From: Loktanella sp. Alg231-35
Lineage (GTDB): Bacteria > Pseudomonadota > Alphaproteobacteria > Rhodobacterales > Rhodobacteraceae
Assembly (NCBI RefSeq): GCF_900143545.1
Contig: NZ_FREV01000002.1
Coordinates: forward strand, 619,715 to 683,714
DNA length: 64,000 nt
Direction: 5' to 3'
A model generated the notes under the pieces. It was not told the origin of the DNA and searched no databases. It worked only from the letters and a program-made list of their open reading frames with translations. The position numbers and the translations under genes are program-made. Shown here in pieces: positions 25,744-36,114 of the stretch (positions within the stretch are counted from its first letter, which is position 1; each line of letters starts with the position of its first letter).

Positions 25744-27551
25744 GTGCGCCCGAACAACCGTTCGATGTCAGAGAGTTTGAGTTCCACATAAGTGGGTCGC
25801 CCGTGGTTGCATTGGCCGGACAATGGCGTCGCCTCCATCTCGCGCAGCAGCGCGTTCATTTCTGCGGCCTGCATCCGACGGCCAGACCGGATCGACCCGT
25901 GACAGGCCACACGGCTGAGGATCGCTTCGATCTTGGATTGCACGCTGGCGCTTTCGCCCTGATCCGTGAGTTCATCCAGAATGTCACGGATCATTGCAAC
26001 CGCATTCACTTCACCCAAAATCGCAGGGGTTTCGCGCACGGCAATGGCACTGCCGCCAAAGGGTTCAATCGTCAGGCCAAAGCGGGCAAGGTCATCGGAG
26101 TGTTCGATCAGTTGTGCGGCATCATTTTCGCTCAACTCCACAATCTCGGGGATCAGCAGGGCCTGCGCAGCTACGCCATTCTCGGCCATCTGCGCCTTGA
26201 GCTTTTCGTAAACCAACCGTTCATGTGCTGCATGCTGATCAACGATCACGATGCCTTTTTCGGTTTGCGCGATGATGTAGTTCTCATGGACCTGCGCGCG
26301 AGCTGCGCCGAGGGGCAGGTCGGCAGGCTCGTCCTCAATGACCGGTTCGATCCGGGCGGACGGGGCCTCGGAAAACCCCGGCGCCTGCGCTTGAAATGTC
26401 ATAGAGCGTGCGCTGAAACTGGGCCGGTCCATCTGATAGATGCGCGGCTCAACTGGTTCTGGTGTGATGGCGCCCAACGTGGCATTCGCCACAGTGGTTG
26501 AGGCGCGATGCCCCGCTTCTGCCAAAGCATGTCGCAGGCCCGACACGATCAACCCACGCACGGTACCGGGGTCGCGGAACCGGACTTCGGACTTGGCGGG
26601 GTGGACGTTGACATCCACAAGCGTTGGGTCGCAATCCACAAAGAGCGCCGCGACAGGGTGTCGGTCACGCGATAACACATCCAAATAGGCCGCGCGCAAT
26701 GCGCCCAGCAGCATTTTGTCCCGTATGGGGCGACCGTTCACGAAAAGATATTGCGCCACCGCCGCCCCGCGCGAATAGGTGGGCAGTGCGGCATAGCCGG
26801 TCAGGTGGAACCCTTCGCGCATGGTGTCGATTTGCAGCGCGTTTTCGGCGAAATCCTTGCCAAGCACCGTGCGTAACCGTCCATGCAGCGCATCAAACAG
26901 ATCGCCGGTTTCAGCGTCGGCGCGGAACATCGTGCGGCTGTCGCCCTTTGAGGCATCGCGCAGAATGAAGGTTGTGAAGGGCTCGGCCATGGCAAGTCGT
27001 TTGATCACGTCGGACACGGCCTGCGCTTCGGCCCGGTCGGTGCGCAGGAATTTCAAGCGGGCAGGCGTGGCATAGAACATATCGCGCAGGGTGATCACGG
27101 TCCCTTGGGACAGGGCGGCGGGTTTCACCGCCTGCATTTGTCCGCCCGCCACGCTGACGGTTGCGCCTGTACCTTCCGCCGTCCGCGATGTGATCGACAA
27201 ACGCCCCACCGCACCCAGCGAAGGTAGCGCCTCACCCCGGAACCCGAATGATGTGATGTTGAGCAGGTCAGATCCGTCAATTTTGGACGTCGCATGCCGC
27301 GACAATGCCAAAGGCAGATCATCCGGCCCCATACCGCAGCCATCATCTGTGACCCGGATCAGTGTCTTGCCACCGTCAGCAATCACCACCTCAATCCGGG
27401 AGGCACCCGCATCAATGCTATTCTCAACCAGTTCCTTGACCGCGGAGGCAGGCCGTTCCAGCACCTCACCTGCCGCAATCCGGTTGATTGCGGCGTCATC
27501 CAGCTGCCGAATGACAGGCTGCTGCTTTATCTGGGGGTCTGCAATGGCCAT
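25740..27551 (-). CDS. mutL: DNA mismatch repair endonuclease MutL
   Basis: The 603-residue product is read from the ATG at 27551; a longer frame reaching 27671 runs into the upstream peptidase gene and is not credible. The N-terminal GHKL ATPase has INRIAAGEVLERPASAVKEL, DDGCGM, the ATSKI lid and SFGFRGEAL. The C-terminal dimerisation domain has the metal-binding endonuclease motif DQHAAHERLVYE, with the supporting ACHGSIRSG and CNHGRPT motifs. It is therefore a nicking MutL, as expected where MutH is lacking. The stop overlaps rmuC. Confidence 0.97.
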   Translation of the reverse strand: MAIADPQIKQQPVIRQLDDAAINRIAAGEVLERPASAVKELVENSIDAGASRIEVVIADGGKTLIRVTDDGCGMGPDDLPLALSRHATSKIDGSDLLNITSFGFRGEALPSLGAVGRLSITSRTAEGTGATVSVAGGQMQAVKPAALSQGTVITLRDMFYATPARLKFLRTDRAEAQAVSDVIKRLAMAEPFTTFILRDASKGDSRTMFRADAETGDLFDALHGRLRTVLGKDFAENALQIDTMREGFHLTGYAALPTYSRGAAVAQYLFVNGRPIRDKMLLGALRAAYLDVLSRDRHPVAALFVDCDPTLVDVNVHPAKSEVRFRDPGTVRGLIVSGLRHALAEAGHRASTTVANATLGAITPEPVEPRIYQMDRPSFSARSMTFQAQAPGFSEAPSARIEPVIEDEPADLPLGAARAQVHENYIIAQTEKGIVIVDQHAAHERLVYEKLKAQMAENGVAAQALLIPEIVELSENDAAQLIEHSDDLARFGLTIEPFGGSAIAVRETPAILGEVNAVAMIRDILDELTDQGESASVQSKIEAILSRVACHGSIRSGRRMQAAEMNALLREMEATPLSGQCNHGRPTYVELKLSDIERLFGRT

Positions 27552-27591
27552 GCCACAAGCTGTAGCTGTTCTCGCGCGATTCTGCGAGGGG

Positions 27592-28902
27592 CTATTGTGT
27601 GCTTTCCAGCCCCTCAGGCTTGCCCACCACCACAAAATGCAAATCATCTGGTTGCAGCAGTTCTGCCGCAACCCGGTTCACATCGTCCAGCGTTACCGCG
27701 TCGATATAGTCGTTGCGATTGACCACATATTGGGGGGGCAGTTCGATCATCTGCATGCCTACCATGATCTTGGCGATCTCGGCGTTGCCATCAAAACGCA
27801 GAGGGTATTCGCCAGTCAGATAGGTTTTGGCGGTGTCCAACTCTTCTTGCGTCAGGCCTTCATCGGCCATGCGCGCCCATTCGGCGCGCGTGACTTCGAT
27901 CGCTTCGGCGATTGTCGCATTGGACGAAGCGACAGAACCGAACACCATTTCAGCATGAAACTTGGGCACCAAAAAGCTACGGATTCCATACGTCAGACCA
28001 CGTTTCTCGCGGACCTCGGTCATCAATCGCGATTCAAATCCACCCGCGCCCAGCACTTGGTTCATCACAAAGGCGGCAAAGAAATCCGGGTCGTCCCGTT
28101 TCAGCCCAGCATGCCCAAAGAGCGCTACAGATTGCGGTGTTTCATAGTCGATGACGGTTATCCCACCCTCTAGCCCAAAGGCCACATCATCGGGCAGCGG
28201 CGGCCCCTCGGCTGGCAGGGCGCCCAGCAGATCATCCAGCATACCGCCGACGGCTTCTGCCGTTATATCCCCAACAACCGACACAAAGACCCGATCCCGC
28301 GTCAGCGCATTGCGGTACGCGTCGAACATATCTTCGCGGGTTAATACGGAGACGCTTTCAACGGTGCCATCAATGGATGACCCATAGGGATGATCGCCAA
28401 AGGCGGCCGCGTCAAAGGCAGCACTAGCAATATCGTTGGGGTTCTTGGCATCGCTTGCAACGCCTGACAGGACCTGCGCACGCACGCGGTCCAAAGCGTC
28501 CTGATCAAAGCGCGGCTCAACCAAGGCTTGCCGCAGCAGCGCCAGTGCTTCAGCTTTGTTTTCCGTCAGGAACTGTGCGGAGATCGACAAGGTGTCGTCA
28601 AACGCGCGGAAGCCATAGCTGGCCGCCAAGCCTTCGCGCGCGGTTTGAAACTCCTGCGCGCTCATTTCGCCGGAACCTTCTTCAAGCAGGCCGGTCATCA
28701 GGTTGGTGGCCCCCCGTTTGCCCGGCAAATCAAGGGACGCACTGCCGCGAAAGCGGATTTCCAGCGCGATAAATGGGATCGAAGGTTCTTCGACGACCCA
28801 AGCGTTGATCCCACCGGGCGAGGTGACCTCTTTGATGTCAATTTCCGCCCGCGCAGTGCTGGCGATGATAGTTAGGCATAGGCTCAGTGCTAGACGCAGC
28901 AT
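27592..28902 (-). CDS. M16 family peptidase-like protein lacking the zinc motif
   Basis: The 436-residue product has a signal peptide (MLRLALSLCLTIIASTARA). The M16 fold is recognised by the N-terminal PGGINAWVVEEP and by the C-terminal GGFESRLMTEVREKRGLTYGI motif (about 300). The metal-binding HxxEH motif is missing: the matching segment reads GATNLMTGLLEEG. It should therefore not cleave peptides by itself. M16B enzymes often pair one active and one inactive subunit; the active partner is directly upstream, and its stop overlaps this start (TAATG). Together they probably form a periplasmic heterodimer. Confidence 0.92.
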   Translation of the reverse strand: MLRLALSLCLTIIASTARAEIDIKEVTSPGGINAWVVEEPSIPFIALEIRFRGSASLDLPGKRGATNLMTGLLEEGSGEMSAQEFQTAREGLAASYGFRAFDDTLSISAQFLTENKAEALALLRQALVEPRFDQDALDRVRAQVLSGVASDAKNPNDIASAAFDAAAFGDHPYGSSIDGTVESVSVLTREDMFDAYRNALTRDRVFVSVVGDITAEAVGGMLDDLLGALPAEGPPLPDDVAFGLEGGITVIDYETPQSVALFGHAGLKRDDPDFFAAFVMNQVLGAGGFESRLMTEVREKRGLTYGIRSFLVPKFHAEMVFGSVASSNATIAEAIEVTRAEWARMADEGLTQEELDTAKTYLTGEYPLRFDGNAEIAKIMVGMQMIELPPQYVVNRNDYIDAVTLDDVNRVAAELLQPDDLHFVVVGKPEGLESTQ

Positions 28903-30233
28903 TACATCGCCTCCTCTTGGCTGGGCACGACCCAACCGGTCACGGATTGGTTGCGGTCAAAGACCTTCGCGGCGACCGCTTTGATATCTTCAGGCGTGAC
29001 CGCCTGCAGGACATCCGGCCAGGCCTGAACGTCTTCGACGGTCAGGCTTTGCGTCAAGGCTGCACCATAGCGGCGGGCGATGCCGGAGACGTCGTCCAGC
29101 GCATAAACTTGTGAGGCGCGCAATTGTGTGCGGATGCTTTCCATACGGGCGGGATCAATCGCGGCTTCCATGAAGTCAGCGATCACTTGATCCATGGCCG
29201 CTTCGGCGTCGGATAGTGTGATGCCATCGGCGGGCACGACGGCAAAGGAAAAGGTTGTCTTGTCCAGGCTGCTGCCGCCGTAAGAGGCATTGGTATAAAT
29301 GGCGGTCTGGGTATCAAATTGCAGGGCTTGCCCCAGATCAGACGTGAAGGACGATCCACCAAGCAATTCAGCCAGATAGACAAGCGCGGCGGCCTCTTCC
29401 TGGGCGCCGGGGTCGCGTTCCGGTGCAAGGTAGTTGCGGACCAGAAAAGGTTGGCTGACGCGTGGATCAACATAGGTGATCCGGCGTTCGGCCCGTTGAG
29501 GGGGTTCTTGCGGGCGGATGCGTTCGGGCAACTGATCCTCGGCGGGGATTACCCCGTAGTATTGTTCGGCCAGTGCCAGCACTTCGGCAGGCTCGACATC
29601 GCCAGCGACCACCAAAACGGCATTGTTGGGCGCATAATAGAGGTCATAGAAGGCCTGCGTGTCTTCCAGTTCCAACTGCTCCATCTCGTGTTTCCAGCCG
29701 ATGATGGGCACGCCATAGCGGTGGTTCTGATACAGGGCCGCAGTGAATTGTTCGCGGGCCAGCGCATTGGGGCTGTTTTCGGTCCGCTGGTTACGCTCTT
29801 CGAGGACGACATTGCGTTCTGTGACGATGTCTTCGGGCGTCATCTGCAGATTGTTCATCCGGTTGCTTTCCATCTGCATCATCAGCTCTAGCCGGTCGGC
29901 GGCGATGCGTTGGAAATAGGCGGTGTAATCATAGCTGGTGAAGGCGTTGTCGCTACCGCCGTTGGCGGCGACGGTGGCGGAAAATTCACCCGATTCCAAA
30001 ACGTCAGTCGCTTTGAACAGCAGATGTTCAAGGAAGTGGGCGACGCCAGATGCGCCCACGGGTTCGTCCGCTGATCCGACTTTGTACCACAGCATATGCA
30101 CAACAACGGGCGCGCGGTGGTCTTCGATCACCACAACCTCCATCCCGTTGTCGAGCGTAAAGGTCGTGACCTCTTCTGCGGTGGCAGCTGTCGCCGCAAA
30201 GATCATTGCCAAGCTGGCAAGCAGTCGTTTCAT
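28902..30233 (-). CDS. M16 family zinc peptidase (active subunit)
   Basis: The 443-residue product is read from the ATG at 30233 and begins with a signal peptide (MKRLLASLAMIFAATAATA). The catalytic HFLEH motif (HxxEH) sits near residue 64, in the segment GVAHFLEHLLFKAT, and the downstream glutamate is in ERNVVLEERNQR. The ATAANGGSDNAFTSYDYTAYF-like stretch is also family-typical. It is a pitrilysin/insulinase-type metalloprotease, probably periplasmic. The next gene supplies the inactive partner. It follows lspA and a lipoprotein gene in an order common among Rhodobacterales. Confidence 0.94.
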   Translation of the reverse strand: MKRLLASLAMIFAATAATAEEVTTFTLDNGMEVVVIEDHRAPVVVHMLWYKVGSADEPVGASGVAHFLEHLLFKATDVLESGEFSATVAANGGSDNAFTSYDYTAYFQRIAADRLELMMQMESNRMNNLQMTPEDIVTERNVVLEERNQRTENSPNALAREQFTAALYQNHRYGVPIIGWKHEMEQLELEDTQAFYDLYYAPNNAVLVVAGDVEPAEVLALAEQYYGVIPAEDQLPERIRPQEPPQRAERRITYVDPRVSQPFLVRNYLAPERDPGAQEEAAALVYLAELLGGSSFTSDLGQALQFDTQTAIYTNASYGGSSLDKTTFSFAVVPADGITLSDAEAAMDQVIADFMEAAIDPARMESIRTQLRASQVYALDDVSGIARRYGAALTQSLTVEDVQAWPDVLQAVTPEDIKAVAAKVFDRNQSVTGWVVPSQEEAM

Positions 30234-30318
30234 GGGCAGAGATTCCTCACAAGATTGCACTGAACCTACGCCGTGCTGCGCAGTCTTCAAGTCATCATAC
30301 GCGGATGTGAGGTAGAGG

Positions 30319-30519
30319 TTATCGTGCCGCCCGGTTTGTGCCGCCTGGTGTCGGCTGAGGCAACGCACGGCTGGGCGGCGTTTGTAGTGGTCCTGCGGGT
30401 GTCACCAAGAACGTGCTTTGCTCGGGTCCGACATCGCGGAAGCCCATGCCATTGTCAGGGGCACCGCTACAGGCAGCAACCCCAAAGGCCAAAACAAACA
30501 AAGTAAGCACGCGCATCAT
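30319..30519 (-). CDS. Small DUF3035-like lipoprotein
   Basis: The 66-residue product has a lipoprotein signal (LTLFVLAFGVAACSG; lipobox VAAC, Cys17). The mature part resembles the N-terminal half of DUF3035 proteins: STFLVTPAGPLQTPPSRALPQPTPGGTNRAAR, with the P-x-P-T-P-G-G-x-N-R motif. DUF3035 members that I know are longer, so this one seems to end right after the motif. It may be a natural short form or a truncated gene; the frame has no other damage. It sits between lspA and the M16 pair, the usual place of DUF3035 in the group. Confidence 0.65.
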   Translation of the reverse strand: MMRVLTLFVLAFGVAACSGAPDNGMGFRDVGPEQSTFLVTPAGPLQTPPSRALPQPTPGGTNRAAR

Positions 30520-30568
30520 TCATACCTCTAGGCAATTGCTGCGTAGTTAGCGCAAGCGGCGGGCAAGG

Positions 30569-31075
30569 TCACGCCGCTTTCTTCTTGTCGTCGGCAAGAA
30601 AGGCCAACCCGATGGCCCCAGCAAAGATCGCGATGTCTGCGACGTTGAACGCATAGGGGTTGTTGATCCCGCAGCAGGACATGTTCAGGAAATCCGCCAC
30701 GGCCCCGTAAAAGAAACGATCGATGACGTTGCCCATTGCCCCGCCAATCAGCAAACCGCCCGATATATAAACCCATTTGGTGCCGCCCGCCCGGTTCAGC
30801 CACCAGATCACGACCGCTGAAATCACAAAGGCCATGCCGACCAGCGCCCAGCGCATGTCGAAGTCAGCAAAAAGCCCAAAGTTGACGCCCCGGTTCCATG
30901 CCATGCGCAGCACAAGGAGCGGCGGAAACACTTCGACTTCGGGGGGATAGGGGAGCCGGGCCGCTGGATCAGTGACCTGCGCCCATGTCAGGCCGAACAC
31001 CTGGAACAGGACAAAAAACTTGATCGCTTGATCGACCAAGAAGACGCAAATCCCTGTCCAGAACATCAGCCGCAT
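30569..31075 (-). CDS. lspA: Lipoprotein signal peptidase (signal peptidase II)
   Basis: The 168-residue inner-membrane aspartyl protease removes the signal peptides of prolipoproteins. Four hydrophobic segments are visible. Both catalytic aspartates are present, in GNVIDRFFYGAVADF (about 117-131) and FNVADIAIFAGAIGL (about 144-158). The N-terminus has FLVDQAIKF and the middle the AWNRGVNFGLFA motif. It lies nine bases downstream of purH on the same strand. The window encodes at least four likely lipoprotein substrates. Confidence 0.95.
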   Translation of the reverse strand: MRLMFWTGICVFLVDQAIKFFVLFQVFGLTWAQVTDPAARLPYPPEVEVFPPLLVLRMAWNRGVNFGLFADFDMRWALVGMAFVISAVVIWWLNRAGGTKWVYISGGLLIGGAMGNVIDRFFYGAVADFLNMSCCGINNPYAFNVADIAIFAGAIGLAFLADDKKKAA

Positions 31076-31084
31076 TGGTTTCTC

Positions 31085-32674
31085 CTAGTGCCGGAAGTGG
31101 CGCATGCCGGTAAAGACCATCGCGATGCCTGCCTCATCCGCAGCTGCAATGACTTCGTCATCACGCATCGACCCGCCGGGTTGGATCACACATGTCGCAC
31201 CCGCAGCAGCGGCCTCCATCAGACCGTCAGCGAAGGGGAAGAACGCGTCTGAAGCTACAGCAGAGCCTTTGGTCAGCGGCTCAGGCAGGCCCATCGCATC
31301 GGCCATGCGCTCTGCTTTTTTGGCGGCAATCAATGCACTGTCAAGGCGCGACATCTGGCCCGCACCCACACCGACAGTGGCCTTGTCTTTGACATAGACG
31401 ATGGCGTTGGATTTGACGTGTTTGGCGACTTTCCACGCGAACAGGAGATCCGCCATCTGCGCATCGGTCGGCGCAAGTTTGGTCACAATCTTCAGATCAT
31501 CCATCCCCACAAAACCTGTGTCCTTGTCTTGTACCAGCATACCACCGGCGACCTGACGATAGGTGGTGATCGGTGCTTTGACATCGGGCAAGCCATCGGT
31601 TGTCAGCAGGCGCAGGTTCTTTTTGGCGGCAAAGACGGCCCTAGCGGCGTCTGAGGCACCGGGCGCAATCACCACTTCGGTGAAAATCTCGACGATTGCC
31701 TTGGCGGTGACCTCATCCAGCGGTTGGTTCAGCGCGACAATCCCGCCAAAGGCGCTGGTGCGGTCGCAATCAAACGCATTCTGATAGGCCTCAAGCAATG
31801 TCGCCCCACGCGCGACCCCGCAAGGGTTGGCATGCTTGATGATCGCAACCGCAGCGCCGACCGTGGGGTCAAATTCGGCGACCAGCTCAAACGCGGCGTC
31901 GGTGTCGTTGATGTTGTTGTAAGACAGCTCCTTACCCTGATGCTGCTGTGCCGTCGCCACACCGGGCCGGTCTGTGCCATCTGTGTAAAAGGCCGCAGAC
32001 TGATGGCTATTTTCACCATAGCGCATCGTCTGCTTGTAAGTGCCCGTGAAAGAGCGGCGGCGCGGCGTTTCCTGACCAATCGCACCGGCCATCCATGTGC
32101 TAACTGCGGTGTCATAGGCCGCAGTGCGTGCATAGGCCGTCTGCGCAAGGCGTTGGCGCAATGAGATCGAGGTCTGCCCGTCGTTTGCGTCCAGCTCAGT
32201 AAGCAACGCGTCATAATCCTCAACATCAGTTACAACTGTAACAAATGCATGGTTCTTGGCAGCAGAGCGGATCATCGCAGGGCCGCCGATGTCGATGTTC
32301 TCGATGCAGGTGTCAAAATCGGCGCCTTTGGCGACGGTCTCTTCAAACGGATAGAGGTTCACAACCAGCAGATCGATTGGCCCGATGTTATGTTCGACCA
32401 TCGCGTCGCGATGCCCTTCCAAATCACGGCGCGCCAGCAGGCCGCCATGCACTACCGGGTGCAGCGTCTTCACGCGGCCATCCATCATCTCGGGAAACCC
32501 GGTCACGTCCGCGACGTCCCGAACCTCAAGCCCCGCATCGCGCAGCGTCTTGGCCGATCCACCCGTTGACAGCAGTTCGACCCCACGCGCGGCCAGCGCT
32601 TTGCCAAGGTCAATCAACCCGGTCTTGTCAGATACAGAAAGCAGTGCGCGGCGCAGGGGGGCAAGGTCAGTCAT
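31085..32674 (-). CDS. purH: Bifunctional AICAR formyltransferase/IMP cyclohydrolase
   Basis: PurH carries out the last two steps of IMP synthesis. The 529-residue product has normal length. The N-terminal MGS-like cyclohydrolase domain has [20 protein letters not shown] (about 7-26), STGGSAKTL (about 36-44) and [19 protein letters not shown] (about 66-84). The formyltransferase domain has [13 protein letters not shown] (about 216-228), [23 protein letters not shown] and the C-terminal [18 protein letters not shown] and [11 protein letters not shown] motifs. It lies between the heparinase-like gene and lspA on the same strand, with 9-11-base gaps. Confidence 0.98.
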   Translation of the reverse strand: MTDLAPLRRALLSVSDKTGLIDLGKALAARGVELLSTGGSAKTLRDAGLEVRDVADVTGFPEMMDGRVKTLHPVVHGGLLARRDLEGHRDAMVEHNIGPIDLLVVNLYPFEETVAKGADFDTCIENIDIGGPAMIRSAAKNHAFVTVVTDVEDYDALLTELDANDGQTSISLRQRLAQTAYARTAAYDTAVSTWMAGAIGQETPRRRSFTGTYKQTMRYGENSHQSAAFYTDGTDRPGVATAQQHQGKELSYNNINDTDAAFELVAEFDPTVGAAVAIIKHANPCGVARGATLLEAYQNAFDCDRTSAFGGIVALNQPLDEVTAKAIVEIFTEVVIAPGASDAARAVFAAKKNLRLLTTDGLPDVKAPITTYRQVAGGMLVQDKDTGFVGMDDLKIVTKLAPTDAQMADLLFAWKVAKHVKSNAIVYVKDKATVGVGAGQMSRLDSALIAAKKAERMADAMGLPEPLTKGSAVASDAFFPFADGLMEAAAAGATCVIQPGGSMRDDEVIAAADEAGIAMVFTGMRHFRH

Positions 32675-32685
32675 GGCGGTCCTTA

Positions 32686-34437
32686 TCAGGTTAACGATGG
32701 GTCCAGCGGATCAGCCTGCCCCAAATCACGCACCACGGTGGGTGTGTCTTGGGTCTTGGCCAGTGACCAGCGGACGCGCGTCGCATAGGACATTGCGCGC
32801 CCGGATAAAACCACCTGTTGCGTTGTACGCGGCTTTAATCGCCCATTTTCCAGATAAACCGACGGTGAAAGCGCCAGATCAGCTGTGCCATCATGTTGCA
32901 ACAGCCAGATTTCGCCTGATTTGAGCGTCAGCGAGACCGCGCTGCCATCACCCACCACGGTGGCCGCGACATCGGGATGCAGATGGAACCGCAGACTATA
33001 GGGAAGCGCCGCCCCATTGGTTTCGGCGCGTGCCTGATCAAAAACCGACTTGTCGTCGGTGGTCAGTGCAATCAGGTGATCCTCGCCGGTCAGCGTGCGC
33101 CCATCAACCGATAGCGTCAGAACGCGGGCATGGGTCAACCCGTGGCTGGGTTGATAGCCATTGTGGGCCATCTCCAGTTTGCGCGGCCCATCGCCATCGC
33201 CGATGTCACATTGCACGCGGCCCGGCAGCACGGTCAGCAAATCGTCTCGGGTCATGGAACGGTCCGGCGGTGCCAAATGCGATGACGACACCCCATCAAG
33301 CATCATTGTCGAATGGCTGGGCGTCGCACGGCTGGCACGCCGCCAGTCATCACCAAACCGCGCGCCCGATCCGCAGCTGACCACCAACGGTCTGCGCCCA
33401 GAGGTCAGTTCAAACGCCAATGTACTGGCATGAGCATGCAGCGATGCAAGACCACTTGGCGGTGCCGCTGCATCCACGACCAAAGAGGTTCGCGCGCCGG
33501 TGACGCGAGCGTAACCCATATGCAGGCCTGGTGTGGGCAGCGTTTTGACACCTGTAGCGGCCAATGCCTCGTCAAGTCGCCCATCAACGCCGCGTCCGCC
33601 ACCGTGAAACCGGGCAAGGTCGCCATCAGCATGGCGTACCGCCCGCAAAGTCGGCGCGATCTGTTCGATGGCATCCAGAATGGGGCCGGGCATACCTTGG
33701 CCTGAGGCATCAAGCACCTGCCGCGTCAGGTTCAGTAGCATCAGTGTCTCAAGCAATTCCTCTGGATTGCGCGTAGCTATGCCGCCGTCAGCGCTGATCC
33801 GCGTCTGGCAAGCAGTGGCCAAAGCTGCAACCGCAGGTGCCACATGGTCTTGCATCCCGTGCAGCGTGAAGCCCGCATAGATCATACCGGCTATAGCTTC
33901 GAGTTGATGCAGGCTGGGTGGTGCGGCGCGCCAGCGCTGCGACAGGAACAATGTCTGCCGCGCAAGGCTTTGAAGGAACCGGGCCTCATGTGCGGCGTCC
34001 TGACCGCGCAGGATGAACTGCGCATGGTTGATCCATCGGATCAGCCGCCGCCCCGTGACGCCGGGGGTCCAGCCTGCGTCATTGCCATCGCCAAAACGGT
34101 CGATCCAGTCAAAGATCCAAGTCTGGGCGCGCAGCCGCGCGTCCTCTGTTCCTACCGCCACAAGATCATCCAGCCAGGCGCAGCCCTGAATTTCATTGGT
34201 GATCAGCAAACTGCCCGATGTCACGTCCCAGATCGACCGATCTGGCCCTTCAACCATATGGCCCGAAAACAGAAAGTTACCCGCAATGAGCTGTTGGCCG
34301 CGCGCAACCTGACCAATGGTGCGCGGCTCTGGCTGGGTGACAAACCTTGTTGTGATATCGGCACGCCCCGCGCGCCGGGCATGGACCCTGTGGATAAAGC
34401 GACGACGACGCGCGCGCCAAGTATTGGATTGGGCCAA
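32686..34437 (-). CDS. Heparinase II/III family protein
   Basis: The 583-residue product belongs to the family that is encoded next to purH and rsmB in many Rhodobacterales. The N-terminal half (about 50-300) is helical with repeated WxxxWIDRFG and INHAQF-type segments, as in the alpha/alpha toroid. From about 320 it has the beta-rich C-terminal domain with [23 protein letters not shown], which carries the HAH-like feature and the SHSTMMLDG pattern. No signal peptide is apparent, so the role may be intracellular. The start codon may be TTG at 34437. Polysaccharide lyase activity is the family expectation, not shown. Confidence 0.88.
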   Translation of the reverse strand: MAQSNTWRARRRRFIHRVHARRAGRADITTRFVTQPEPRTIGQVARGQQLIAGNFLFSGHMVEGPDRSIWDVTSGSLLITNEIQGCAWLDDLVAVGTEDARLRAQTWIFDWIDRFGDGNDAGWTPGVTGRRLIRWINHAQFILRGQDAAHEARFLQSLARQTLFLSQRWRAAPPSLHQLEAIAGMIYAGFTLHGMQDHVAPAVAALATACQTRISADGGIATRNPEELLETLMLLNLTRQVLDASGQGMPGPILDAIEQIAPTLRAVRHADGDLARFHGGGRGVDGRLDEALAATGVKTLPTPGLHMGYARVTGARTSLVVDAAAPPSGLASLHAHASTLAFELTSGRRPLVVSCGSGARFGDDWRRASRATPSHSTMMLDGVSSSHLAPPDRSMTRDDLLTVLPGRVQCDIGDGDGPRKLEMAHNGYQPSHGLTHARVLTLSVDGRTLTGEDHLIALTTDDKSVFDQARAETNGAALPYSLRFHLHPDVAATVVGDGSAVSLTLKSGEIWLLQHDGTADLALSPSVYLENGRLKPRTTQQVVLSGRAMSYATRVRWSLAKTQDTPTVVRDLGQADPLDPSLT

Positions 34438-34506
34438 ATGCTCTGATCTCGATCTGCGCCGGTAGGGCTGTTCTTGGCAGGATCATAGAAAACAGTTGAC
34501 GCTAAG

Positions 34507-35781
34507 TCACGCAGGCTTTGTTAGTACCGCGACATAAAACCCGTCCATCCCGCCTTGCGAGGCCCAATAGTCGGGGCGCAGGCGCAAGCCGCCTTCGGGT
34601 GTGATCCAGTCAGGGTCGATGCCGGGCAGATCAAGGGCGGCTGGATTGGTGGTCAGGCCGGGATGCCGTGCAAGCGCCTCTTCGGTCTGCACCTCGCCTT
34701 CATCGGGCAACAGTGAACAGGTGCAAAAGACCAATCGTCCACCGGGTTTTAACAGGCCAAGCGCGTGGTCAATCATCGTTTCTTGTTGGTCGATCAAAGC
34801 CTCAAATTCAGCCCCGTCCTTGGCATAGACCAGATCGGGGTGCCGCCGGATCGTACCTGTCGCAGAACAGGGCGCATCCAGAAGCACCGCGTCAAATCCG
34901 CCCTCATCAAAGGCAAATGCATCACTGATAACGATGCGCGCCTCCAGTCCGACCCGCGCAAGGTTCTCTGATACTCGCGCCATGCGCTTTTCAGAAACAT
35001 CTACCGCCGTCACCTTGGCCCCACCTGCGGCCAGTTGCATGGTTTTGCCTCCGGGGGCGGCACAGATGTCCAGTACCTTCAGCCCGGTAAGATCACCCAG
35101 TGCTTTGACGGGAACTGCGGCAGCAGCATCCTGCACCCACCAGTCGCCCGCATCGTAGCCCGGCAGTGAGGAGACCTGACCGGCATTCACGACCCGTACA
35201 GTGCCAGCCGGAAGGACAGTACCGTTCAAAGCGGCGGCAATCGCTGCGGCGTCGCCCTTCACTGAAAGGTCGAGCGGGGCACCTGCAAAATGTGCTGTCT
35301 CCATCCCGGTCACGGCCTCGCGCCCCCAAGCAGCCACAAGCGGTTGGCGCAGCCAGCCGGGGGTCAGCGGGACAGCGCGTTTGGCCCAACCTTCGGGGCC
35401 TTCAGCGGCAATCTTGCGCAGGACTGCGTTGGTCAGTCCTTTCATGGCCTGCGTGCGTTTGTTGCGCGCGACAATCTCGACATAGCTGTTCACAACACCA
35501 TGCGCGGCCTCACCGCTGCACAGCTCGATCACGCCAAGGCGCAGCGCATTCATCACATGCTCTGGCGGTGTCTTTTTCAGGTAGGGCTTGAGCATCCGAT
35601 CCGCCCGGTCCAACCCGCGCAATGCTTCTGTCGCAAGGCGCTGGGCGCGTGCGCGGTCATCGGGCGCCAGCCGGTCCAGCGCACCTGCACCGATCAATTC
35701 CGCCATCAGGCGGCCGTCTCCGGTGATCTGCATCAGCAGGTAGTGGGCGGTGCGGCGGGCGGGCAGACCTGTTTGGCTCAT
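34507..35781 (-). CDS. rsmB: 16S rRNA (cytosine-C5) methyltransferase, RsmB type
   Basis: The 424-residue product is read from the ATG at 35781 (MSQTGLPARRTAHYLL). The N-terminal NusB-like RNA-binding domain covers about 5-130. The methyltransferase domain has the SAM loop LKVLDICAAPGGKTMQLA (about 238-255), the catalytic cysteine in VLLDAPCSATGTIRRHPD (about 306-323), and FCTCSLLPDEGE (about 364-375) with the second Cys. It methylates cytosine of the small-subunit rRNA. It is divergent from the small assembly-factor gene at 35851, with a 69-base promoter gap. Confidence 0.93.
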   Translation of the reverse strand: MSQTGLPARRTAHYLLMQITGDGRLMAELIGAGALDRLAPDDRARAQRLATEALRGLDRADRMLKPYLKKTPPEHVMNALRLGVIELCSGEAAHGVVNSYVEIVARNKRTQAMKGLTNAVLRKIAAEGPEGWAKRAVPLTPGWLRQPLVAAWGREAVTGMETAHFAGAPLDLSVKGDAAAIAAALNGTVLPAGTVRVVNAGQVSSLPGYDAGDWWVQDAAAAVPVKALGDLTGLKVLDICAAPGGKTMQLAAGGAKVTAVDVSEKRMARVSENLARVGLEARIVISDAFAFDEGGFDAVLLDAPCSATGTIRRHPDLVYAKDGAEFEALIDQQETMIDHALGLLKPGGRLVFCTCSLLPDEGEVQTEEALARHPGLTTNPAALDLPGIDPDWITPEGGLRLRPDYWASQGGMDGFYVAVLTKPA

Positions 35782-35850
35782 GGCAATCTCACTTGAAGAT
35801 GGGTGCGCGGGGCGTATATCAAAGCGGAGCCATCGACAAGGAAAGCCTCC

Positions 35851-36027
35851 ATGACCGATCAGCCCAAAGACCTGCCCCCCGCAGCGCAACGTGCCTTGGC
35901 CGAAGCCGAAGAGCGGCGCAAGCAGGCGGACGTTGATGCCCTACCAACAGAATTGGGTGGGCGTGATGGACCGGAACCCGTTCGCTACGGTGATTGGGAG
36001 AAAAAAGGGCTCGCCATTGATTTCTAG
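35851..36027 (+). CDS. DUF1674 protein (succinate dehydrogenase assembly factor 4 homologue)
   Basis: The 58-residue product is read from the ATG at 35851, with GGAAAG ten bases upstream. The C-terminal signature GGRDGPEPVRYGDWEKKG and the final AIDF match the DUF1674/SDHAF4 family, which assists insertion of the FAD-bearing subunit into succinate dehydrogenase and prevents oxidative damage. The N-terminal half is a charged helix. The short length is normal for bacterial members. It is probably monocistronic. Confidence 0.88.
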   Translation: MTDQPKDLPPAAQRALAEAEERRKQADVDALPTELGGRDGPEPVRYGDWEKKGLAIDF

Positions 36028-36114
36028 CGGGATTGCCTGCAAGTTCGCGGCAAGGCGTTGTCGCCCATGACATGCGCGGTGTAGGTATTGCAGGCTGCAC
36101 GAAAGGAATCATCT

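Noticed and set aside
27091..28173. 360-codon plus-strand frame
   Set aside because: Antisense to mutL and the M16 gene; spans two genes and has no domain.
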